Origin: Zeaxanthinibacter sp. PT1 | GTDB taxonomy: Bacteria; Bacteroidota; Bacteroidia; Flavobacteriales; Flavobacteriaceae | Reading direction: 5' to 3' | Assembly: GCF_028464225.1 (NCBI RefSeq) | Contig: NZ_JAQPCN010000006.1 | Location: forward strand, 1-64,000 | DNA: 64,000 nucleotides | In this document: positions 44,418 to 55,086 of the stretch, in pieces | Layout of the letters: each line of letters begins with the position of its first letter | How positions within the stretch are numbered: position 1 is the first letter of the stretch | The notes under the pieces: model-generated | Told to the model about the DNA's origin: nothing | Database searches by the model: none | Seen by the model: the letters and a program-made list of their open reading frames with translations, nothing else | Program-made: the position numbers and the translations under genes

Positions 44418-44816
44418 TTAATAAACATAGCACAGTACCTCGCCGCCAACTTTCTCCTGCTTGGCACGCTTGCTGGTCATTACCCCGTGAGAGGTAGACA
44501 CTATGGCTATTCCTAACCCGTTCAATACTCGTGGCATCTCATCAGAGGATGCGTACTTTCTTAGACCAGGCTTACTGATACGTTGTATTTTCTTGATGAC
44601 AGGCTCTTTAGTCTGCTTGTCATACTTTAAGGCAATTTTGATGGTACCTTGTACCTTGTCCTCTTCAAATTTGTAGCTAAGGATATACCCCTGATCAAAA
44701 AGGATCTTGGTTACCTCTTTCTTCAAATTGGAAGCAGGGATCTCTACTACCCTGTGGCCCGCCCTACTGGCGTTCCGTACTCTTGTTAAATAATCTGCTA
44801 TAGGATCTGTAAACAT
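44418..44816 (-). CDS. rpsH: 30S ribosomal protein S8
   Basis: 132 residues: MFTDPIADYLTRVRNASRAG at the start and the conserved GIAIVSTSHGVMTSKRAKQE close to the end. In E. coli S8 represses the spc operon by binding near rplE. Confidence 0.98.
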   Translation of the reverse strand: MFTDPIADYLTRVRNASRAGHRVVEIPASNLKKEVTKILFDQGYILSYKFEEDKVQGTIKIALKYDKQTKEPVIKKIQRISKPGLRKYASSDEMPRVLNGLGIAIVSTSHGVMTSKRAKQEKVGGEVLCYVY

Positions 44817-44834
44817 GTTCTTCCCTTTTATCTT

Positions 44835-45104
44835 TTACCAACTTGCTTTTTTAACCCCTGGAATCAGCCCATTATTCGCCATTTCGCGAAACATGACTCT
44901 GGAGATACCAAACGTTCTCATATATCCCTTAGGTCTTCCCGTAAGCTTGCAACGATTGTGCATACGTACCGGGGAGGCATTTCTGGGTAATTTCTGTAGG
45001 GCTTCGTAATCTCCCGCTTCCTTCAGCTCCTTGCGCTTCTCAGCGTATTTTGCTACTGTCCTTGCCCTTTTTCTTTCACGGGCTTTCATTGATTCTTTAG
45101 CCAT
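44835..45104 (-). CDS. rpsN: 30S ribosomal protein S14 (zinc-free form)
   Basis: 89 residues, the longer C-minus type. [20 protein letters not shown] is the family signature with a single Cys, so the CxxC zinc sites of the short 61-residue form are absent. It starts 1 bp before the rplE stop region ends and is tightly packed. Confidence 0.97.
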   Translation of the reverse strand: MAKESMKARERKRARTVAKYAEKRKELKEAGDYEALQKLPRNASPVRMHNRCKLTGRPKGYMRTFGISRVMFREMANNGLIPGVKKASW

Positions 45105-45105
45105 A

Positions 45106-45657
45106 CTAGTTCTTTTTAAAAGGTAAACCTAATTCGGTTAACAATGATTTTGCTTCCTTATCTGTTTCCGCGGTGGTAACGAAAGTGATATCCATTCCGT
45201 TAATACGGTTAATCTTATCGATATTCACTTCAGGGAAAATGATCTGCTCGGTCACCCCGAGGTTATAGTTCCCCCTTCCGTCAAATCCTGTAGCGCGGAT
45301 TCCCTGGAAATCCCTTACCCTTGGAAGTGCAGAAGTTACCAGACGATCCAAGAATTCATACATCTTTTCTCCCCTGAGCGTAACCTTGGCACCGATAGGC
45401 ATTCCCTTACGCAGTTTAAAAGCCGCGACATCTTTCTTGGAAATGGTAGCTACCGCTTTCTGACCGGTGATCATGGTTAGTTCGTCTACTGCATGGTCGA
45501 TAAGTTTCTTATCAGCCACAGCAGCACCAACTCCCCTGCTCACAACAATCTTCTCCAATTTAGGCACCTGCATTACATTGCTGTACCCAAACTCTTCCTT
45601 AAGCGCCTTGATCACGCGCTCTTTATACTCTTGTTTTAATCTTGGAACGTACCCCAT
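45106..45657 (-). CDS. rplE: 50S ribosomal protein L5
   Basis: 183 residues. Signatures [40 protein letters not shown] and [16 protein letters not shown]. It binds 5S rRNA with L18. Confidence 0.98.
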   Translation of the reverse strand: MGYVPRLKQEYKERVIKALKEEFGYSNVMQVPKLEKIVVSRGVGAAVADKKLIDHAVDELTMITGQKAVATISKKDVAAFKLRKGMPIGAKVTLRGEKMYEFLDRLVTSALPRVRDFQGIRATGFDGRGNYNLGVTEQIIFPEVNIDKINRINGMDITFVTTAETDKEAKSLLTELGLPFKKN

Positions 45658-45659
45658 AA

Positions 45660-45971
45660 CTAAATTACTTCGTTGGATTTCTTAGAAAACCTTACTTTCT
45701 TGCCATCCCTTACCTCGTATCCTACCCTTGTAGTGTCCCCTGATTTCGGATCCACCAACGCCAGGTTAGAAATATGGATAAACGCCTCTTTCTTTACGAT
45801 TCCCCCCTGAGGGTTCTTCGCACTGGGCTTCTCATGCTTGGAAACCATATTGACGCCTTCGACAATCGCTTTGTTCTTCTCACGGTCTACCTGTACCACT
45901 TTACCTTCTGAACCTTTATGGTCTCCGGCTGTGACTTTTACGGTATCCCCTGTTTTTATTTTTAATTTCAT
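45660..45971 (-). CDS. rplX: 50S ribosomal protein L24
   Basis: 103 residues. The KOW motif region is [20 protein letters not shown], followed by [20 protein letters not shown]. It is an early assembly protein. A 71-bp spacer separates it from rplN. Confidence 0.97.
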   Translation of the reverse strand: MKLKIKTGDTVKVTAGDHKGSEGKVVQVDREKNKAIVEGVNMVSKHEKPSAKNPQGGIVKKEAFIHISNLALVDPKSGDTTRVGYEVRDGKKVRFSKKSNEVI

Positions 45972-46042
45972 CTTGTTGATGCTTAATATCTGTTATCTGT
46001 TGCAAGCCTCCGGTTTCTGATTACCGGTTTCCTCACATTTAT

Positions 46043-46411
46043 TTACAGTACCTCAGGTGCTAATGAGACAATCTTCATGAACTGCTTATCGCGAAGTTCC
46101 CTGGCAACCGGTCCAAAGACACGAGTTCCCCTCATCTCCCCTGTCGGGTTCAACAACACACAAGCGTTGTCGTCAAAACGGATATATGATCCGTCCGGTC
46201 TGCGCACCTCTTTCTTTGTGCGAACTACTACGGCTGTTGAAACCGCACCTTTCTTAATGGTCCCGTTAGGGGTAGCTTCTTTTACCGATACCACGATTTT
46301 GTCTCCAACAGAAGCATATCTTCTCTTGGTTCCACCTAGCACTCGGATAGTAAGAACTTCCTTAGCCCCTGTGTTGTCGGCCACTTTTAATCTGGATTCT
46401 TGCTGTAACAT
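46043..46411 (-). CDS. rplN: 50S ribosomal protein L14
   Basis: 122 residues: [20 protein letters not shown] at the start and [20 protein letters not shown] near the end. It starts 1 bp after the rpsQ stop codon. Confidence 0.98.
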   Translation of the reverse strand: MLQQESRLKVADNTGAKEVLTIRVLGGTKRRYASVGDKIVVSVKEATPNGTIKKGAVSTAVVVRTKKEVRRPDGSYIRFDDNACVLLNPTGEMRGTRVFGPVARELRDKQFMKIVSLAPEVL

Positions 46412-46412
46412 A

Positions 46413-46670
46413 TTATTTGGCTCTTTCTAGGATTTCAACCAGTCTCCAACATTTGGTCTTACTCAATGGACGTGTCTCCATGATCTTAACAGTATCACCA
46501 ATATTGCAGTCGTTGGTCTCATCGTGTGCAACATATTTTTTTGTTCGCAGTACGAATTTACCGTACATAGGATGCTTAACCCGCTTAACTTCTGAAACCA
46601 CAATTGATTTCTCCATTCTGTTGCTGGTTACAACGCCTACTCTCTCTTTTCTTAAATTTCTTTTTTCCAT
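46413..46670 (-). CDS. rpsQ: 30S ribosomal protein S17
   Basis: 85 residues, OB fold: [40 protein letters not shown] and [20 protein letters not shown]. Confidence 0.98.
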   Translation of the reverse strand: MEKRNLRKERVGVVTSNRMEKSIVVSEVKRVKHPMYGKFVLRTKKYVAHDETNDCNIGDTVKIMETRPLSKTKCWRLVEILERAK

Positions 46671-46683
46671 AAAGCAGAACCAA

Positions 46684-46875
46684 TTATTGGTTTTCCCTTT
46701 TAGTTAATTCAGTTGCCAATCGGGCTACAGTTCTTCGCGCGCTTCTTAATTGAAGCGGGTTTTCCAGCGGGGTTACGGAATGGGCCACTTTCATTTCGGC
46801 ATATTGCTTCTTAAACTCGGCCATCTTATCCCTCAGTTCCTCTACCGATAATTCTTTTATCTCTGATTGTTTCAT
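46684..46875 (-). CDS. rpmC: 50S ribosomal protein L29
   Basis: 63 residues, two helices: [20 protein letters not shown] and [19 protein letters not shown]. An ATG two codons upstream (46881) is also possible; the family usually begins MKQSEI. Located at the tunnel exit, where it helps dock Ffh. Confidence 0.95.
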   Translation of the reverse strand: MKQSEIKELSVEELRDKMAEFKKQYAEMKVAHSVTPLENPLQLRSARRTVARLATELTKRENQ

Positions 46876-46893
46876 GGTCATTCTCAGTATAAA

Positions 46894-47316
46894 TTATGCG
46901 GCCTCGTAATCCCTAGCCACTACAAACTTTGTTCTCACGGGTAATTTCTGTGCAGCAAGTCGCAATGCTTCCTTTGCAACGTCCATTGGTACTCCGGCGA
47001 CCTCAAATAAGATCCTTCCTGGCTTTACCGTAGCTACAAAATATTCCGGCGCACCTTTACCCTTACCCATACGTACTTCCAAAGGCTTTTTGGTGATAGG
47101 CTTGTCCGGGAAGATCTTGATCCATAACTGACCCTGTCTTTTCATATATCGCGTTGCGGCGATACGGGCAGCCTCTATCTGCCTTGAGGTCACAAAGCTG
47201 GTATCCATAGATTTGATACCGAACATACCGTTAGAAAGCTGATGCCCTCTCCCGGCATTTCCTTTCATCCGGCCTTTCTGCGCTTTACGAAACTTAGTTC
47301 TTTTTGGCTGTAACAT
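46894..47316 (-). CDS. rplP: 50S ribosomal protein L16
   Basis: 140 residues: [39 protein letters not shown] and [20 protein letters not shown]. Organises the A-site tRNA region of the large subunit. Confidence 0.98.
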   Translation of the reverse strand: MLQPKRTKFRKAQKGRMKGNAGRGHQLSNGMFGIKSMDTSFVTSRQIEAARIAATRYMKRQGQLWIKIFPDKPITKKPLEVRMGKGKGAPEYFVATVKPGRILFEVAGVPMDVAKEALRLAAQKLPVRTKFVVARDYEAA

Positions 47317-47335
47317 TTCTTACTGCTTCTTTAAA

Positions 47336-48052
47336 TTACTTTCTGCGACGTTTTTTAGCGCCATCCTGTTTTCCTTTCCCACCTTGGCCTTTATTTGACA
47401 TTCCAACCAGGGGTGACAATTCTCTCTTGCCGTATACTTCACCTTTCATGATCCATACTTTGATACCAAGCCTACCGTAAGTGGTGTGCGCTTCGTGCAA
47501 AGCATAGTCGATGTCAGCTCTGAAAGTAGACAACGGAATACGCCCGTCTTTATATGATTCGGAACGCGCCATCTCTGCACCGTTTAAACGGCCGGAGATC
47601 TGGATCTTGATGCCCTCTGCATTCATTCTCATGGCCGCAGCGATCGCCATCTTGATAGCACGTCGGTAAGAGATCCTGTTCTCGATCTGGCGAGCAACAC
47701 TGGCAGCGACTAAATTAGCGTCAACTTCCGGTCTCTTGATCTCGAAAATATTGATCTGTACCTCCTTATCAGTGATCTTTTTTAACTCTTCTTTCAGCTT
47801 ATCTACCTCTTGTCCGCCTTTCCCGATGATGATACCAGGACGCGCAGTGGTAATGGTGACAGTGATAAGTTTCAGGGTACGTTCTATAATCACCCTGGAT
47901 ACACTGGCTTTTGCCAGACGTGCATGCACGTACTTTCTTATCTTGTCGTCTTCGGCCAGTTTGTCTCCATAATCATTTCCTCCGTACCAGTTAGACTCCC
48001 AGCCTCTGATAATCCCAAGACGATTTCCTATCGGATTAGTTTTCTGTCCCAT
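47336..48052 (-). CDS. rpsC: 30S ribosomal protein S3
   Basis: 238 residues. [20 protein letters not shown] opens it; the KH domain has [17 protein letters not shown] and the C-terminal domain has [13 protein letters not shown]-like sequence plus a basic tail (KKRRRK). Part of the mRNA entry site. Confidence 0.98.
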   Translation of the reverse strand: MGQKTNPIGNRLGIIRGWESNWYGGNDYGDKLAEDDKIRKYVHARLAKASVSRVIIERTLKLITVTITTARPGIIIGKGGQEVDKLKEELKKITDKEVQINIFEIKRPEVDANLVAASVARQIENRISYRRAIKMAIAAAMRMNAEGIKIQISGRLNGAEMARSESYKDGRIPLSTFRADIDYALHEAHTTYGRLGIKVWIMKGEVYGKRELSPLVGMSNKGQGGKGKQDGAKKRRRK

Positions 48053-48053
48053 A

Positions 48054-48461
48054 CTAAGCTTGTGTATTATTGTTAGATCCCAAAACCAGTGTTACGTGGT
48101 TGGAACGCTTTCTTATTCTGTGAGCCCTACCCTGTGGAGCAGGTCGCAAACGTTTCAGCATACGCCCACTGTCTACTTTAATTTCCTTAACGATCAACTC
48201 TGCATCTTCGATGTTCGCATCTTCGTTCTTTGCCTGCCAGTTAGCGATAGCAGAAAGCAACAGTTTTTCTACTCTCTTGGAAGCTTCCTTAGGACTGAAT
48301 CTCAAGATAGCCAGCGCTTTCTCTACTTCCTTACCCCGTACCAGGTCTGCGACTAAACGCATTTTCCTGGGCGATGTAGGGCAATTGTTCAGTTTTGCAA
48401 ACGCAAGCTCCTGCTTCTCTGCCTTAATTCTTTCGGCCATTTGTCTTTTTCGAACTCCCAT
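48054..48461 (-). CDS. rplV: 50S ribosomal protein L22
   Basis: 135 residues, with [20 protein letters not shown] and the hairpin region [20 protein letters not shown] reaching into the exit tunnel. The N-terminus carries about 15 extra charged residues relative to E. coli. Confidence 0.97.
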   Translation of the reverse strand: MGVRKRQMAERIKAEKQELAFAKLNNCPTSPRKMRLVADLVRGKEVEKALAILRFSPKEASKRVEKLLLSAIANWQAKNEDANIEDAELIVKEIKVDSGRMLKRLRPAPQGRAHRIRKRSNHVTLVLGSNNNTQA

Positions 48462-48464
48462 AGC

Positions 48465-48743
48465 TTACTTTTTTCCTTTGTTTTTAGCTCCAGCGTGACC
48501 CCTGAAAGAGCGTGTTGGAGAGAACTCCCCTAACTTGTGCCCTACCATGTTCTCTGTTACATACACGGGAACAAACTGTCGTCCGTTGTGGACCGCGATC
48601 GTCTGACCAACAAAGTCCGGTGTGATCATGGAAGCTCTCGACCAGGTCTTGATGACGGTCTTCTTTCCGCTTTCCACGTTTTTCTGGACTTTATTCTCCA
48701 GGCTGTAATGAACGTAAGGTCCTTTTTTTAGTGAACGTGCCAT
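48465..48743 (-). CDS. rpsS: 30S ribosomal protein S19
   Basis: 92 residues: [38 protein letters not shown] and [20 protein letters not shown]. Located in the head of the small subunit. Confidence 0.98.
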   Translation of the reverse strand: MARSLKKGPYVHYSLENKVQKNVESGKKTVIKTWSRASMITPDFVGQTIAVHNGRQFVPVYVTENMVGHKLGEFSPTRSFRGHAGAKNKGKK

Positions 48744-48755
48744 TTCTAATTCTTT

Positions 48756-49580
48756 TTATTTCTTTCTACGTTCTATGATATATCTGTTGGTATTCTTGGT
48801 CCTGGAACGGGTCCTGAATCCTTTTGCAGGAATTCCGTTTCTGGATCTTGGATGACCTCCGGAAGCTCTACCTTCCCCACCACCCATCGGGTGATCAACT
48901 GGGTTCATCGCTACCGGCCTTGTTCTTGGTCTCCTACCTAACCAGCGACTTCTACCCGCTTTACCGGATACGATCAACTGGTGATCAGAGTTAGATACAG
49001 CCCCGATAGTTGCAAGACAATTCGCAAGAATCAACCTGGTCTCCCCGGATGGTAACTTGATCGTTACAAACTTTCCATCACGAGCCATAAGCTGCGCGAA
49101 AGTTCCGGCGCTTCGAGCCATAACCGCTCCCTGACCGGGACGTAACTCGATACAGGAAATGATCGTTCCCAGTGGTATATCACTTAACGGAAGTGCATTT
49201 CCGATTTCCGGAGCAGAACCGGATCCGGCGTTGATCTGCTGCCCGACCTCAAGGCCGTTCTGAGCAATCACATATCGCTTTTCCCCGTCTGTATACTCTA
49301 CAAGAGCAATAAATGCAGATCGGTTTGGATCGTACTGTATTGATTTTACCTCGGCAGCAACTCCTTGCTTATCCCTTTTAAAATCAATAACACGGTATCT
49401 CCTCTTGTGACCACCACCTCTGTGGCGCATGGTCATCTTTCCCTTGCTGTTCCTACCTCCTGATTTCTTCAGGGGCGCTAACAAGCTTTTCTCCGGTTTG
49501 TCGGTAGTAATGGCATCAAAGCCATTAACTATCTTGAAACGCTGTCCCGGAGTGATCGGTTTTAATTTTCTAACTGACAT
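48756..49580 (-). CDS. rplB: 50S ribosomal protein L2
   Basis: 274 residues. The peptidyl-transferase-proximal region reads [19 protein letters not shown] with the conserved His; [20 protein letters not shown] lies in the N-terminal half. Confidence 0.98.
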   Translation of the reverse strand: MSVRKLKPITPGQRFKIVNGFDAITTDKPEKSLLAPLKKSGGRNSKGKMTMRHRGGGHKRRYRVIDFKRDKQGVAAEVKSIQYDPNRSAFIALVEYTDGEKRYVIAQNGLEVGQQINAGSGSAPEIGNALPLSDIPLGTIISCIELRPGQGAVMARSAGTFAQLMARDGKFVTIKLPSGETRLILANCLATIGAVSNSDHQLIVSGKAGRSRWLGRRPRTRPVAMNPVDHPMGGGEGRASGGHPRSRNGIPAKGFRTRSRTKNTNRYIIERRKK

Positions 49581-49589
49581 TTCGTGTCT

Positions 49590-49880
49590 TTATAGATTAC
49601 TGTAAAAATCAATAACATCACCTTCCTCAACATCTACAATAGCCTTCTTGTAGGCATTGGTCTTTCCGTGCTGCACACCTGTCTTGGTGAAACGCGTTTT
49701 GCGCTGAGGACCGTAGTTCATAGTTCTGACCTTGGTCACTGATACACCATAGGCTGCCTCCACGGCGTCCTTGATCTGTATTTTGTTTGCCCCGGGATTC
49801 ACAACAAAACCGTAGCGGTTGTTCAACTCGCCTTCAGCAGTCATTTTTTCCGTTATAATTGGCTTAATCAATACACTCAT
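49590..49880 (-). CDS. rplW: 50S ribosomal protein L23
   Basis: 96 residues: VLIKPIITEKMTAEGELNNR, VNPGANKIQIKDAVEAAYGV and VRTMNYGPQRKTRF. Binding site for trigger factor and Ffh at the tunnel exit. Confidence 0.97.
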   Translation of the reverse strand: MSVLIKPIITEKMTAEGELNNRYGFVVNPGANKIQIKDAVEAAYGVSVTKVRTMNYGPQRKTRFTKTGVQHGKTNAYKKAIVDVEEGDVIDFYSNL

Positions 49881-49884
49881 CTTC

Positions 49885-50517
49885 TTACGATTTGCTAAGA
49901 TTCGATTCTATTCCTTCCAGGGAACCCTCCAGAAGCACTACGTTCTGAGCATTCAGAATCTTATAAGTACTTAGTTCTGAGTTAGTTACAACTTCAGTGC
50001 GGGTTAAATTGCGCGACGACAAATATACGTTATTATTTGAATCGCCCAATACTATCAGGGACTTTTTATCCTCCAGTCCTAAGGACTTTAGCACCTGGAT
50101 GAAATCTTTGGTCTTTGGGGCTTCAAAATTGAAATCCTCGATGACCATCAGAGAGTTCTCCTGGGCTTTGATGCTAAGGGCAGATTTCCTTGCAAGACGC
50201 TTAACGTTCTTGTTCAGTTTCTGGCTGTAATCCTTGCTTCTTGGACCAAAAATTCGACCCCCACCCCTGAAGATAGGTGACTTGATACTACCGGCCCTTG
50301 CGGTACCTGTACCTTTTTGTTTTTTGATCTTCCTGGTACTACCCGCAATGGCTCCACGCTCTTTAGACTGGTGAGTTCCTTGACGCTGGTGCGCCAGGTA
50401 CTGCTTAACATCCAGGTAAATGGCATGCTCATTGGGCTCTATCTTGAAAACAGCATCGGAAAGGTCTACCTTTCTCCCTGTCTCTTTTCCTTTGATATCT
50501 AAAACTGCTACCTTCAT
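49885..50517 (-). CDS. rplD: 50S ribosomal protein L4
   Basis: 210 residues. The tunnel loop is [20 protein letters not shown] followed by [20 protein letters not shown]. The ATG shares one base with the rplC stop (TAATG), a sign of translational coupling. In E. coli L4 represses the S10 operon. Confidence 0.98.
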   Translation of the reverse strand: MKVAVLDIKGKETGRKVDLSDAVFKIEPNEHAIYLDVKQYLAHQRQGTHQSKERGAIAGSTRKIKKQKGTGTARAGSIKSPIFRGGGRIFGPRSKDYSQKLNKNVKRLARKSALSIKAQENSLMVIEDFNFEAPKTKDFIQVLKSLGLEDKKSLIVLGDSNNNVYLSSRNLTRTEVVTNSELSTYKILNAQNVVLLEGSLEGIESNLSKS

Positions 50518-51137
50518 TATTTCTCGATCGTTATGTAAGCGTTCTTATGACCGGGCACACAACCCTTTAAAACCAAAAGGTTCTTCTCTGGAACCACTTT
50601 CAGTACCCTGAGGTTCTGAACAGTGACACGTTCGCCACCCATACGGCCGGCCATCTTCATTCCTTTAAATACCCTAGATGGTGTAGATGCAGCTCCAATA
50701 GATCCTGGAGCACGTAGACGGTTGTGCTGACCATGTGTGGCCTGTCCAACTCCGCCGAATCCATGACGTTTTACAACCCCCTGGAAACCTTTTCCTTTAG
50801 AGGTAGCACATACGTCTACAAAATCACCTTCCTGGAAAAGATCAACGCTTATTGTTTCTCCCAGTTTAAACCTACCCTCTTCAAAATACTTGAATTCCTC
50901 GACTTTTTTCTTGGGAGAAACGCCTGCTTTCTTATAATGCCCTTTCTCGGCATTATTAGCACGCTTTTCTGCCTTGTCATCGAAACCAAGCTGAAGGGCA
51001 AAATACCCGTCGACCTCTTCGGTTCTGACTTGGGTAACTACACATGGCCCAGCTTCGATCACCGTACATGGAACGTTCTTTCCATTCTCGTCGAAAATGC
51101 TGGTCATGCCTACTTTTCTTCCTATTAACCCAGACAT
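50517..51137 (-). CDS. rplC: 50S ribosomal protein L3
   Basis: 206 residues: [20 protein letters not shown] and the signature [20 protein letters not shown], then [20 protein letters not shown]. It is preceded by an unusually long 167-bp spacer that holds hairpins. Confidence 0.98.
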   Translation of the reverse strand: MSGLIGRKVGMTSIFDENGKNVPCTVIEAGPCVVTQVRTEEVDGYFALQLGFDDKAEKRANNAEKGHYKKAGVSPKKKVEEFKYFEEGRFKLGETISVDLFQEGDFVDVCATSKGKGFQGVVKRHGFGGVGQATHGQHNRLRAPGSIGAASTPSRVFKGMKMAGRMGGERVTVQNLRVLKVVPEKNLLVLKGCVPGHKNAYITIEK

Positions 51138-51173
51138 ACTTTAATTAATTAATTGATTACATTTATTTAAAAC

Positions 51174-51291
51174 TGCTTCTCTTTGAAGCAAAAAAACAGG
51201 GTCAAAAATAATTCGACCCCGAATCTATTTTTGTTACCGTTTTTCCCTCGCGAAACGCTCAGGACATGTTCCGAAAGACTATCGTCTTTCG
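51174..51291 (-). promoter_or_regulatory. Structured leader between rpsJ and rplC with attenuator-like hairpin
   Basis: In transcript order: CGAAAGAC-GATA-GTCTTTCG (51291-51272, perfect 8 bp), then GGGTC (51219-51215) with GACCC (51203-51199) followed by TGTTTTTTT (51198-51190), a terminator shape, then TGCTTC-AAAGA-GAAGCA (51190-51174), 37 bp before rplC. Every other spacer from rplC to rplP is 20 bp or less. It may attenuate or separate expression of the L3-onward genes. Confidence 0.5.
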
Positions 51292-51304
51292 CCAGGTGTC
51301 AGCC

Positions 51305-51610
51305 TCACACTTTGATCTCGACCTCAACACCACTGGGAAGCTCTAACTTCATCAGCGCATCGATGGTCTTCGATGAGGAGCTGTAAATATCGAGCAGCCT
51401 TTTGTAAGAACTAAGCTCAAATTGCTCCCTACTCTTCTTGTTCACGTGAGGTGAACGAAGCACCGTAAAGATCTTCTTGTGCGTTGGAAGTGGAATTGGT
51501 CCCGTAACCACTGCACCGGTAGTCTTTACCGTTTTCACGATCTTCTCAGCAGACTTGTCTACCAGGTTGTGATCGTAAGATTTCAGTTTTATTCTAATTT
51601 TTTGACTCAT
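51305..51610 (-). CDS. rpsJ: 30S ribosomal protein S10
   Basis: 101 residues: [40 protein letters not shown] and [12 protein letters not shown]. It follows fusA by 11 bp, with no tuf gene between, unlike many other phyla. Confidence 0.98.
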   Translation of the reverse strand: MSQKIRIKLKSYDHNLVDKSAEKIVKTVKTTGAVVTGPIPLPTHKKIFTVLRSPHVNKKSREQFELSSYKRLLDIYSSSSKTIDALMKLELPSGVEVEIKV

Positions 51611-51621
51611 CTACCTAAATT

Positions 51622-53748
51622 TTAAGCGGTTACGCCTTTAGCTGCCTTAATAACTTCTTCTGCAATATTGGAAGGGGTCTCTGCGTAGTGAGAGAACTCC
51701 ATGGTTGAAGTTGCCCTACCGGATGATAGTGTACGTAACGAGGTTACGTAACCGAACATCTCAGATAATGGAACATCAGCCTTGATCACCTTAGCTCCGG
51801 CACGGTCAGACATATTGTTCACCTGTCCGCGACGACGGTTAAGGTCTCCAACAATATCACCCATGTTTTCTTCCGGGGTAAGTACTTCCAATTTCATAAT
51901 CGGCTCCATTAATACTGCTCCTGCAGCTTTAGCCGCCTCTTTGTACCCTAGCTTAGCCGCCAGCTCAAATGATAACTGGTCAGAATCCACAGGGTGGAAA
52001 GATCCGTCTTTCAAGGTAACCTTCATGGCGTCCATTTCAAATCCGGCCAATGGCCCGTTTTTCATAGCTTCCTTGAATCCTTTCTCAACAGATGGGACAA
52101 ATTCTTTAGGAATGTTACCACCTTTAATGGTGTTCACAAATTCTAGTCCTGGCTTACCTTCTTCAGCTGGCTCAAGAGTAAAGACGATATCCGCGAATTT
52201 ACCACGACCACCGGTCTGCTTCTTGTAAACCTCTCTGTGGTTCGCCTGCCTAGTGATAGCTTCCTTGTATTCCACCTGCGGCTGCCCTTGGTTTAACTCA
52301 ACCTTGAACTCCCTACGCATACGGTCTACAATAATGTCCAGGTGCAACTCTCCCATTCCGGAGATGATGGTCTGTCCTGAAGCCTCATCGGTCTTAACCT
52401 GGAAAGTTGGATCCTCTTCCGCTAATTTAGCAAGAGCCATACCCATCTTATCCACATCAGCCTTAGTTTTAGGCTCAACAGCGATACCGATTACCGGGTC
52501 CGGGAAATCCATACTCTCTAAAATAAGAGGGTGTTTCTCAGAGGTAAGGGTATCTCCTGTCTTAATATCTTTAAATCCTACTGCAGCTCCGATATCACCA
52601 GCGTTGATGAAATCTACAGCGTTCTGCTTGTTAGAGTGCATTTGGTAGATCCTTGAGATACGCTCTTTGTTCCCGGAACGATTGTTCAGCACGTAAGAAC
52701 CAGCATCAAGTCTTCCGGAATAAGCCCTGAAGAAAGCAAGACGACCGACAAAGGGGTCTGTAGCGATCTTAAAAGCAAGTGCCGCGAAAGGCTCTTTAGG
52801 ATCAGGATTTCTTTTTTCTTCTTTCCCAGTATCTGGGTTAACACCTACAATCGCATCTTTATCGATAGGCGAAGGAAGGTATCGGCATACAGCGTCTAAT
52901 AAGAACTGCACCCCTTTATTTTTAAAGGAAGAACCACAGATCATCGGGATGATGCTCATGTCCATAACCGCAGCACGTAATGCAGCGTGTACTTCCTCCT
53001 CAGTGATAGAGTCTTCATCTTCGAAGAACTTCTCCATCAGGTTTTCATCGTATTCAGCAACTGCCTCGATCAGGTGAGCACGGTACTCCTTAACTTCTGC
53101 CACCATATCCTCGGGGATATCGATCTCGTCAAAAGTAGATCCGTAATTGTCCTCATGCCATACGATCGCACGGTTCTTTACCAGGTCAACAATTCCACGG
53201 AAATCCGCTTCATCACCGATTGGTAGAACGATTGGCACCGCGTTAGACTTCAACATCTCGCGAACCTGCTTACACACGTTCAGGAAGTTAGATCCCTGGC
53301 GGTCCATTTTGTTAACGAACCCGATACGTGGTACCTTGTAGTTGTCAGCAAGTCTCCAGTTAGTCTCAGACTGAGGCTCTACCCCGTCTACCGCACTGAA
53401 AAGAAATACCAACCCATCAAGTACACGCAATGAACGGTTCACCTCTACGGTAAAGTCAACGTGACCGGGGGTATCAATAATGTTAAAGTTATACGGCTTG
53501 GTCTCATCTACGACCTGTCCGTTTTTCATCGGGAAGTTCCAGGTACAGGTAGTAGCTGCTGAAGTAATGGTAATACCACGCTCCTGCTCTTGCTCCATCC
53601 AGTCCATGGTCGCAGCACCATCGTGAACTTCTCCAATCTTGTGGCTTACACCCGTATAGAAAAGGATACGTTCCGTAGTGGTCGTTTTACCGGCATCAAT
53701 ATGTGCCGCGATCCCTATATTTCTTGTATATTTTAAATCTCTTGCCAT
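51622..53748 (-). CDS. fusA: Translation elongation factor G
   Basis: 708 residues in five domains. The GTPase motifs are [19 protein letters not shown] (G1), [10 protein letters not shown] (G2), DTPGHVDF (G3) and NKMDR (G4); [19 protein letters not shown] marks domain IV and [17 protein letters not shown] domain V. It drives translocation. Located between rpsG (8 bp) and rpsJ. Confidence 0.98.
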   Translation of the reverse strand: MARDLKYTRNIGIAAHIDAGKTTTTERILFYTGVSHKIGEVHDGAATMDWMEQEQERGITITSAATTCTWNFPMKNGQVVDETKPYNFNIIDTPGHVDFTVEVNRSLRVLDGLVFLFSAVDGVEPQSETNWRLADNYKVPRIGFVNKMDRQGSNFLNVCKQVREMLKSNAVPIVLPIGDEADFRGIVDLVKNRAIVWHEDNYGSTFDEIDIPEDMVAEVKEYRAHLIEAVAEYDENLMEKFFEDEDSITEEEVHAALRAAVMDMSIIPMICGSSFKNKGVQFLLDAVCRYLPSPIDKDAIVGVNPDTGKEEKRNPDPKEPFAALAFKIATDPFVGRLAFFRAYSGRLDAGSYVLNNRSGNKERISRIYQMHSNKQNAVDFINAGDIGAAVGFKDIKTGDTLTSEKHPLILESMDFPDPVIGIAVEPKTKADVDKMGMALAKLAEEDPTFQVKTDEASGQTIISGMGELHLDIIVDRMRREFKVELNQGQPQVEYKEAITRQANHREVYKKQTGGRGKFADIVFTLEPAEEGKPGLEFVNTIKGGNIPKEFVPSVEKGFKEAMKNGPLAGFEMDAMKVTLKDGSFHPVDSDQLSFELAAKLGYKEAAKAAGAVLMEPIMKLEVLTPEENMGDIVGDLNRRRGQVNNMSDRAGAKVIKADVPLSEMFGYVTSLRTLSSGRATSTMEFSHYAETPSNIAEEVIKAAKGVTA

Positions 53749-53756
53749 TTCAGTAA

Positions 53757-54233
53757 TTAAAATCTAAAGTGGGAAAATGCTTTATTCGCTTCTGCCATCT
53801 TATGAGTATCCACACGTTTTTTAACGGCAGCACCTTCTTCTTTGGCAGCTGCAAGGACCTCGTTAGCCAACCTAAGGGCCATCGATTTCTCGTTTCTTTT
53901 ACGCGCATACAGGATCAACCATTTCATCGCAGTAGAAATCTTCCTGTCCGGACGAATCTGCATCGGGATCTGGAAGGTAGCACCACCTACTCGGCGGCTT
54001 CGCACTTCTACGTGAGGCATCACGTTAGACAACGCTTCTTTCCAATGTTCCAAGGCCGACTTCTCGTCGTCCGTCTTTTTTTCCTCTACGATATCCATTG
54101 CATCGTAGAACACTTTAAAGGCTACGGATTTTTTCCCGTCCCACATCATCATATTCACAAACCTAGTTACCAACTGGTCATTGAATCTTGGATCCGGTAA
54201 AAGAGGCCGCTTCTTTGCCTGTCTTTTTCTCAT
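53757..54233 (-). CDS. rpsG: 30S ribosomal protein S7
   Basis: 158 residues: [39 protein letters not shown] and [21 protein letters not shown] head protein that nucleates 16S 3'-domain folding. Confidence 0.98.
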   Translation of the reverse strand: MRKRQAKKRPLLPDPRFNDQLVTRFVNMMMWDGKKSVAFKVFYDAMDIVEEKKTDDEKSALEHWKEALSNVMPHVEVRSRRVGGATFQIPMQIRPDRKISTAMKWLILYARKRNEKSMALRLANEVLAAAKEEGAAVKKRVDTHKMAEANKAFSHFRF

Positions 54234-54255
54234 CTCTTCAACTTAAAAGTTCAAA

Positions 54256-54630
54256 TTACTTTTTAGGGCGTTTTGCTCCGTACTTAGATCGTCGTTGGGT
54301 TCTCCCGGCAACTCCTGCCGTATCCAAAGCACCTCTAACGATGTGGTATCTAACTCCTGGCAAATCTTTCACCCTTCCGCCTCTAACCAATACTATCGAG
54401 TGCTCCTGCAGATTGTGTCCCTCACCTGGGATGTACGCGTTTACCTCTTTACCGTTAGTCAACCTCACCCTTGCTACTTTACGCATAGCAGAGTTTGGTT
54501 TCTTTGGTGTAGTGGTATACACACGTGTACACACCCCTCTTCGCTGGGGGCACGAATCTAAAGCAGCCGATTTACTCTTCTTGGTAATTGTGGCCCTTCC
54601 TTTTCGTACTAATTGTGAAATTGTTGGCAT
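54256..54630 (-). CDS. rpsL: 30S ribosomal protein S12
   Basis: 124 residues from [11 protein letters not shown]; a longer frame from 54693 would translate through the leader. [20 protein letters not shown] and [18 protein letters not shown] keep lysine at both positions where streptomycin resistance commonly arises, so the allele looks wild type. First gene of the str cluster. Confidence 0.98.
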   Translation of the reverse strand: MPTISQLVRKGRATITKKSKSAALDSCPQRRGVCTRVYTTTPKKPNSAMRKVARVRLTNGKEVNAYIPGEGHNLQEHSIVLVRGGRVKDLPGVRYHIVRGALDTAGVAGRTQRRSKYGAKRPKK

Positions 54631-54673
54631 ACTATAATTTATGTCTAATATAATCCCCTCTTTTAAGGGCTGG

Positions 54674-54703
54674 CAAATGTAGGAATAATTCATTATAATT
54701 CAA
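54674..54703 (-). promoter_or_regulatory. str-operon promoter TTG-N19-TACATTTG
   Basis: On the minus strand TTG (54703-54701), 19-nt spacer, TACATTTG (54681-54674), a full consensus match. The -7 box ends 43 bp before the rpsL ATG, giving a leader of about 37 nt. Probably the main promoter of the whole ribosomal block. Confidence 0.75.
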
Positions 54704-55030
54704 ATGCTAAGCCATTAAATTTCTCATTTTTTTACACAGTCCTGCAAATAAGCTCCACCCTTCTAGCCCAAAGATCTTTCTTACCTATATATATAAGGTA
54801 TAAATCCGGTGACCTGAATAGGATTCTACCCGGCAGTCTAAAATCCTTACCAGGGTGTTTCGGCGCATGGTTTAAATTTATTTACTTCCATGATTTTAGT
54901 ATCCTTCAGCTGAGCTAAAGCCCGGTTATCTATTCCGAACCTATTAACGTTTTTGGTCAAGAATTGGGAATTTTCATCCTTTAGATTCCCATTCCTATTA
55001 AATAATCCCTAATAATTTGTGAAAAATCAC
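54704..55030. other. Spacer between str promoter and susC promoter
   Basis: No gene seen. An imperfect palindrome ACCT-ATATATATA-AGGT (54783-54799) and a GGGAAT/ATTCCC inverted repeat (about 54967-54991) are the only notable structures; either could be a regulator site, without further support. Confidence 0.4.
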
Positions 55031-55076
55031 TTGGTTTATTAACGAATTATTAAGATTTTGTGCCCACTAATTCAAA
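55031..55076 (+). promoter_or_regulatory. Upstream module of susC gene 1
   Basis: TTGG (55031), TTATTAAC, TTAAGATTTTG (from 55050) and TAATTCAAA (55068-55076) occur in this order, 10 nt before ATG 55087. The same blocks precede the second susC at 60706-60753, with TTGG to TTAAGATTTT exactly 19 nt apart in both. Confidence 0.6.
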
Positions 55077-55086
55077 AACCAAATAA

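Noticed and set aside
51611-51621. Lost tuf gene between fusA and rpsJ
   Set aside because: The 11-bp gap has no remnant; the fusA-rpsJ junction is normal for this phylum, where tuf is elsewhere.
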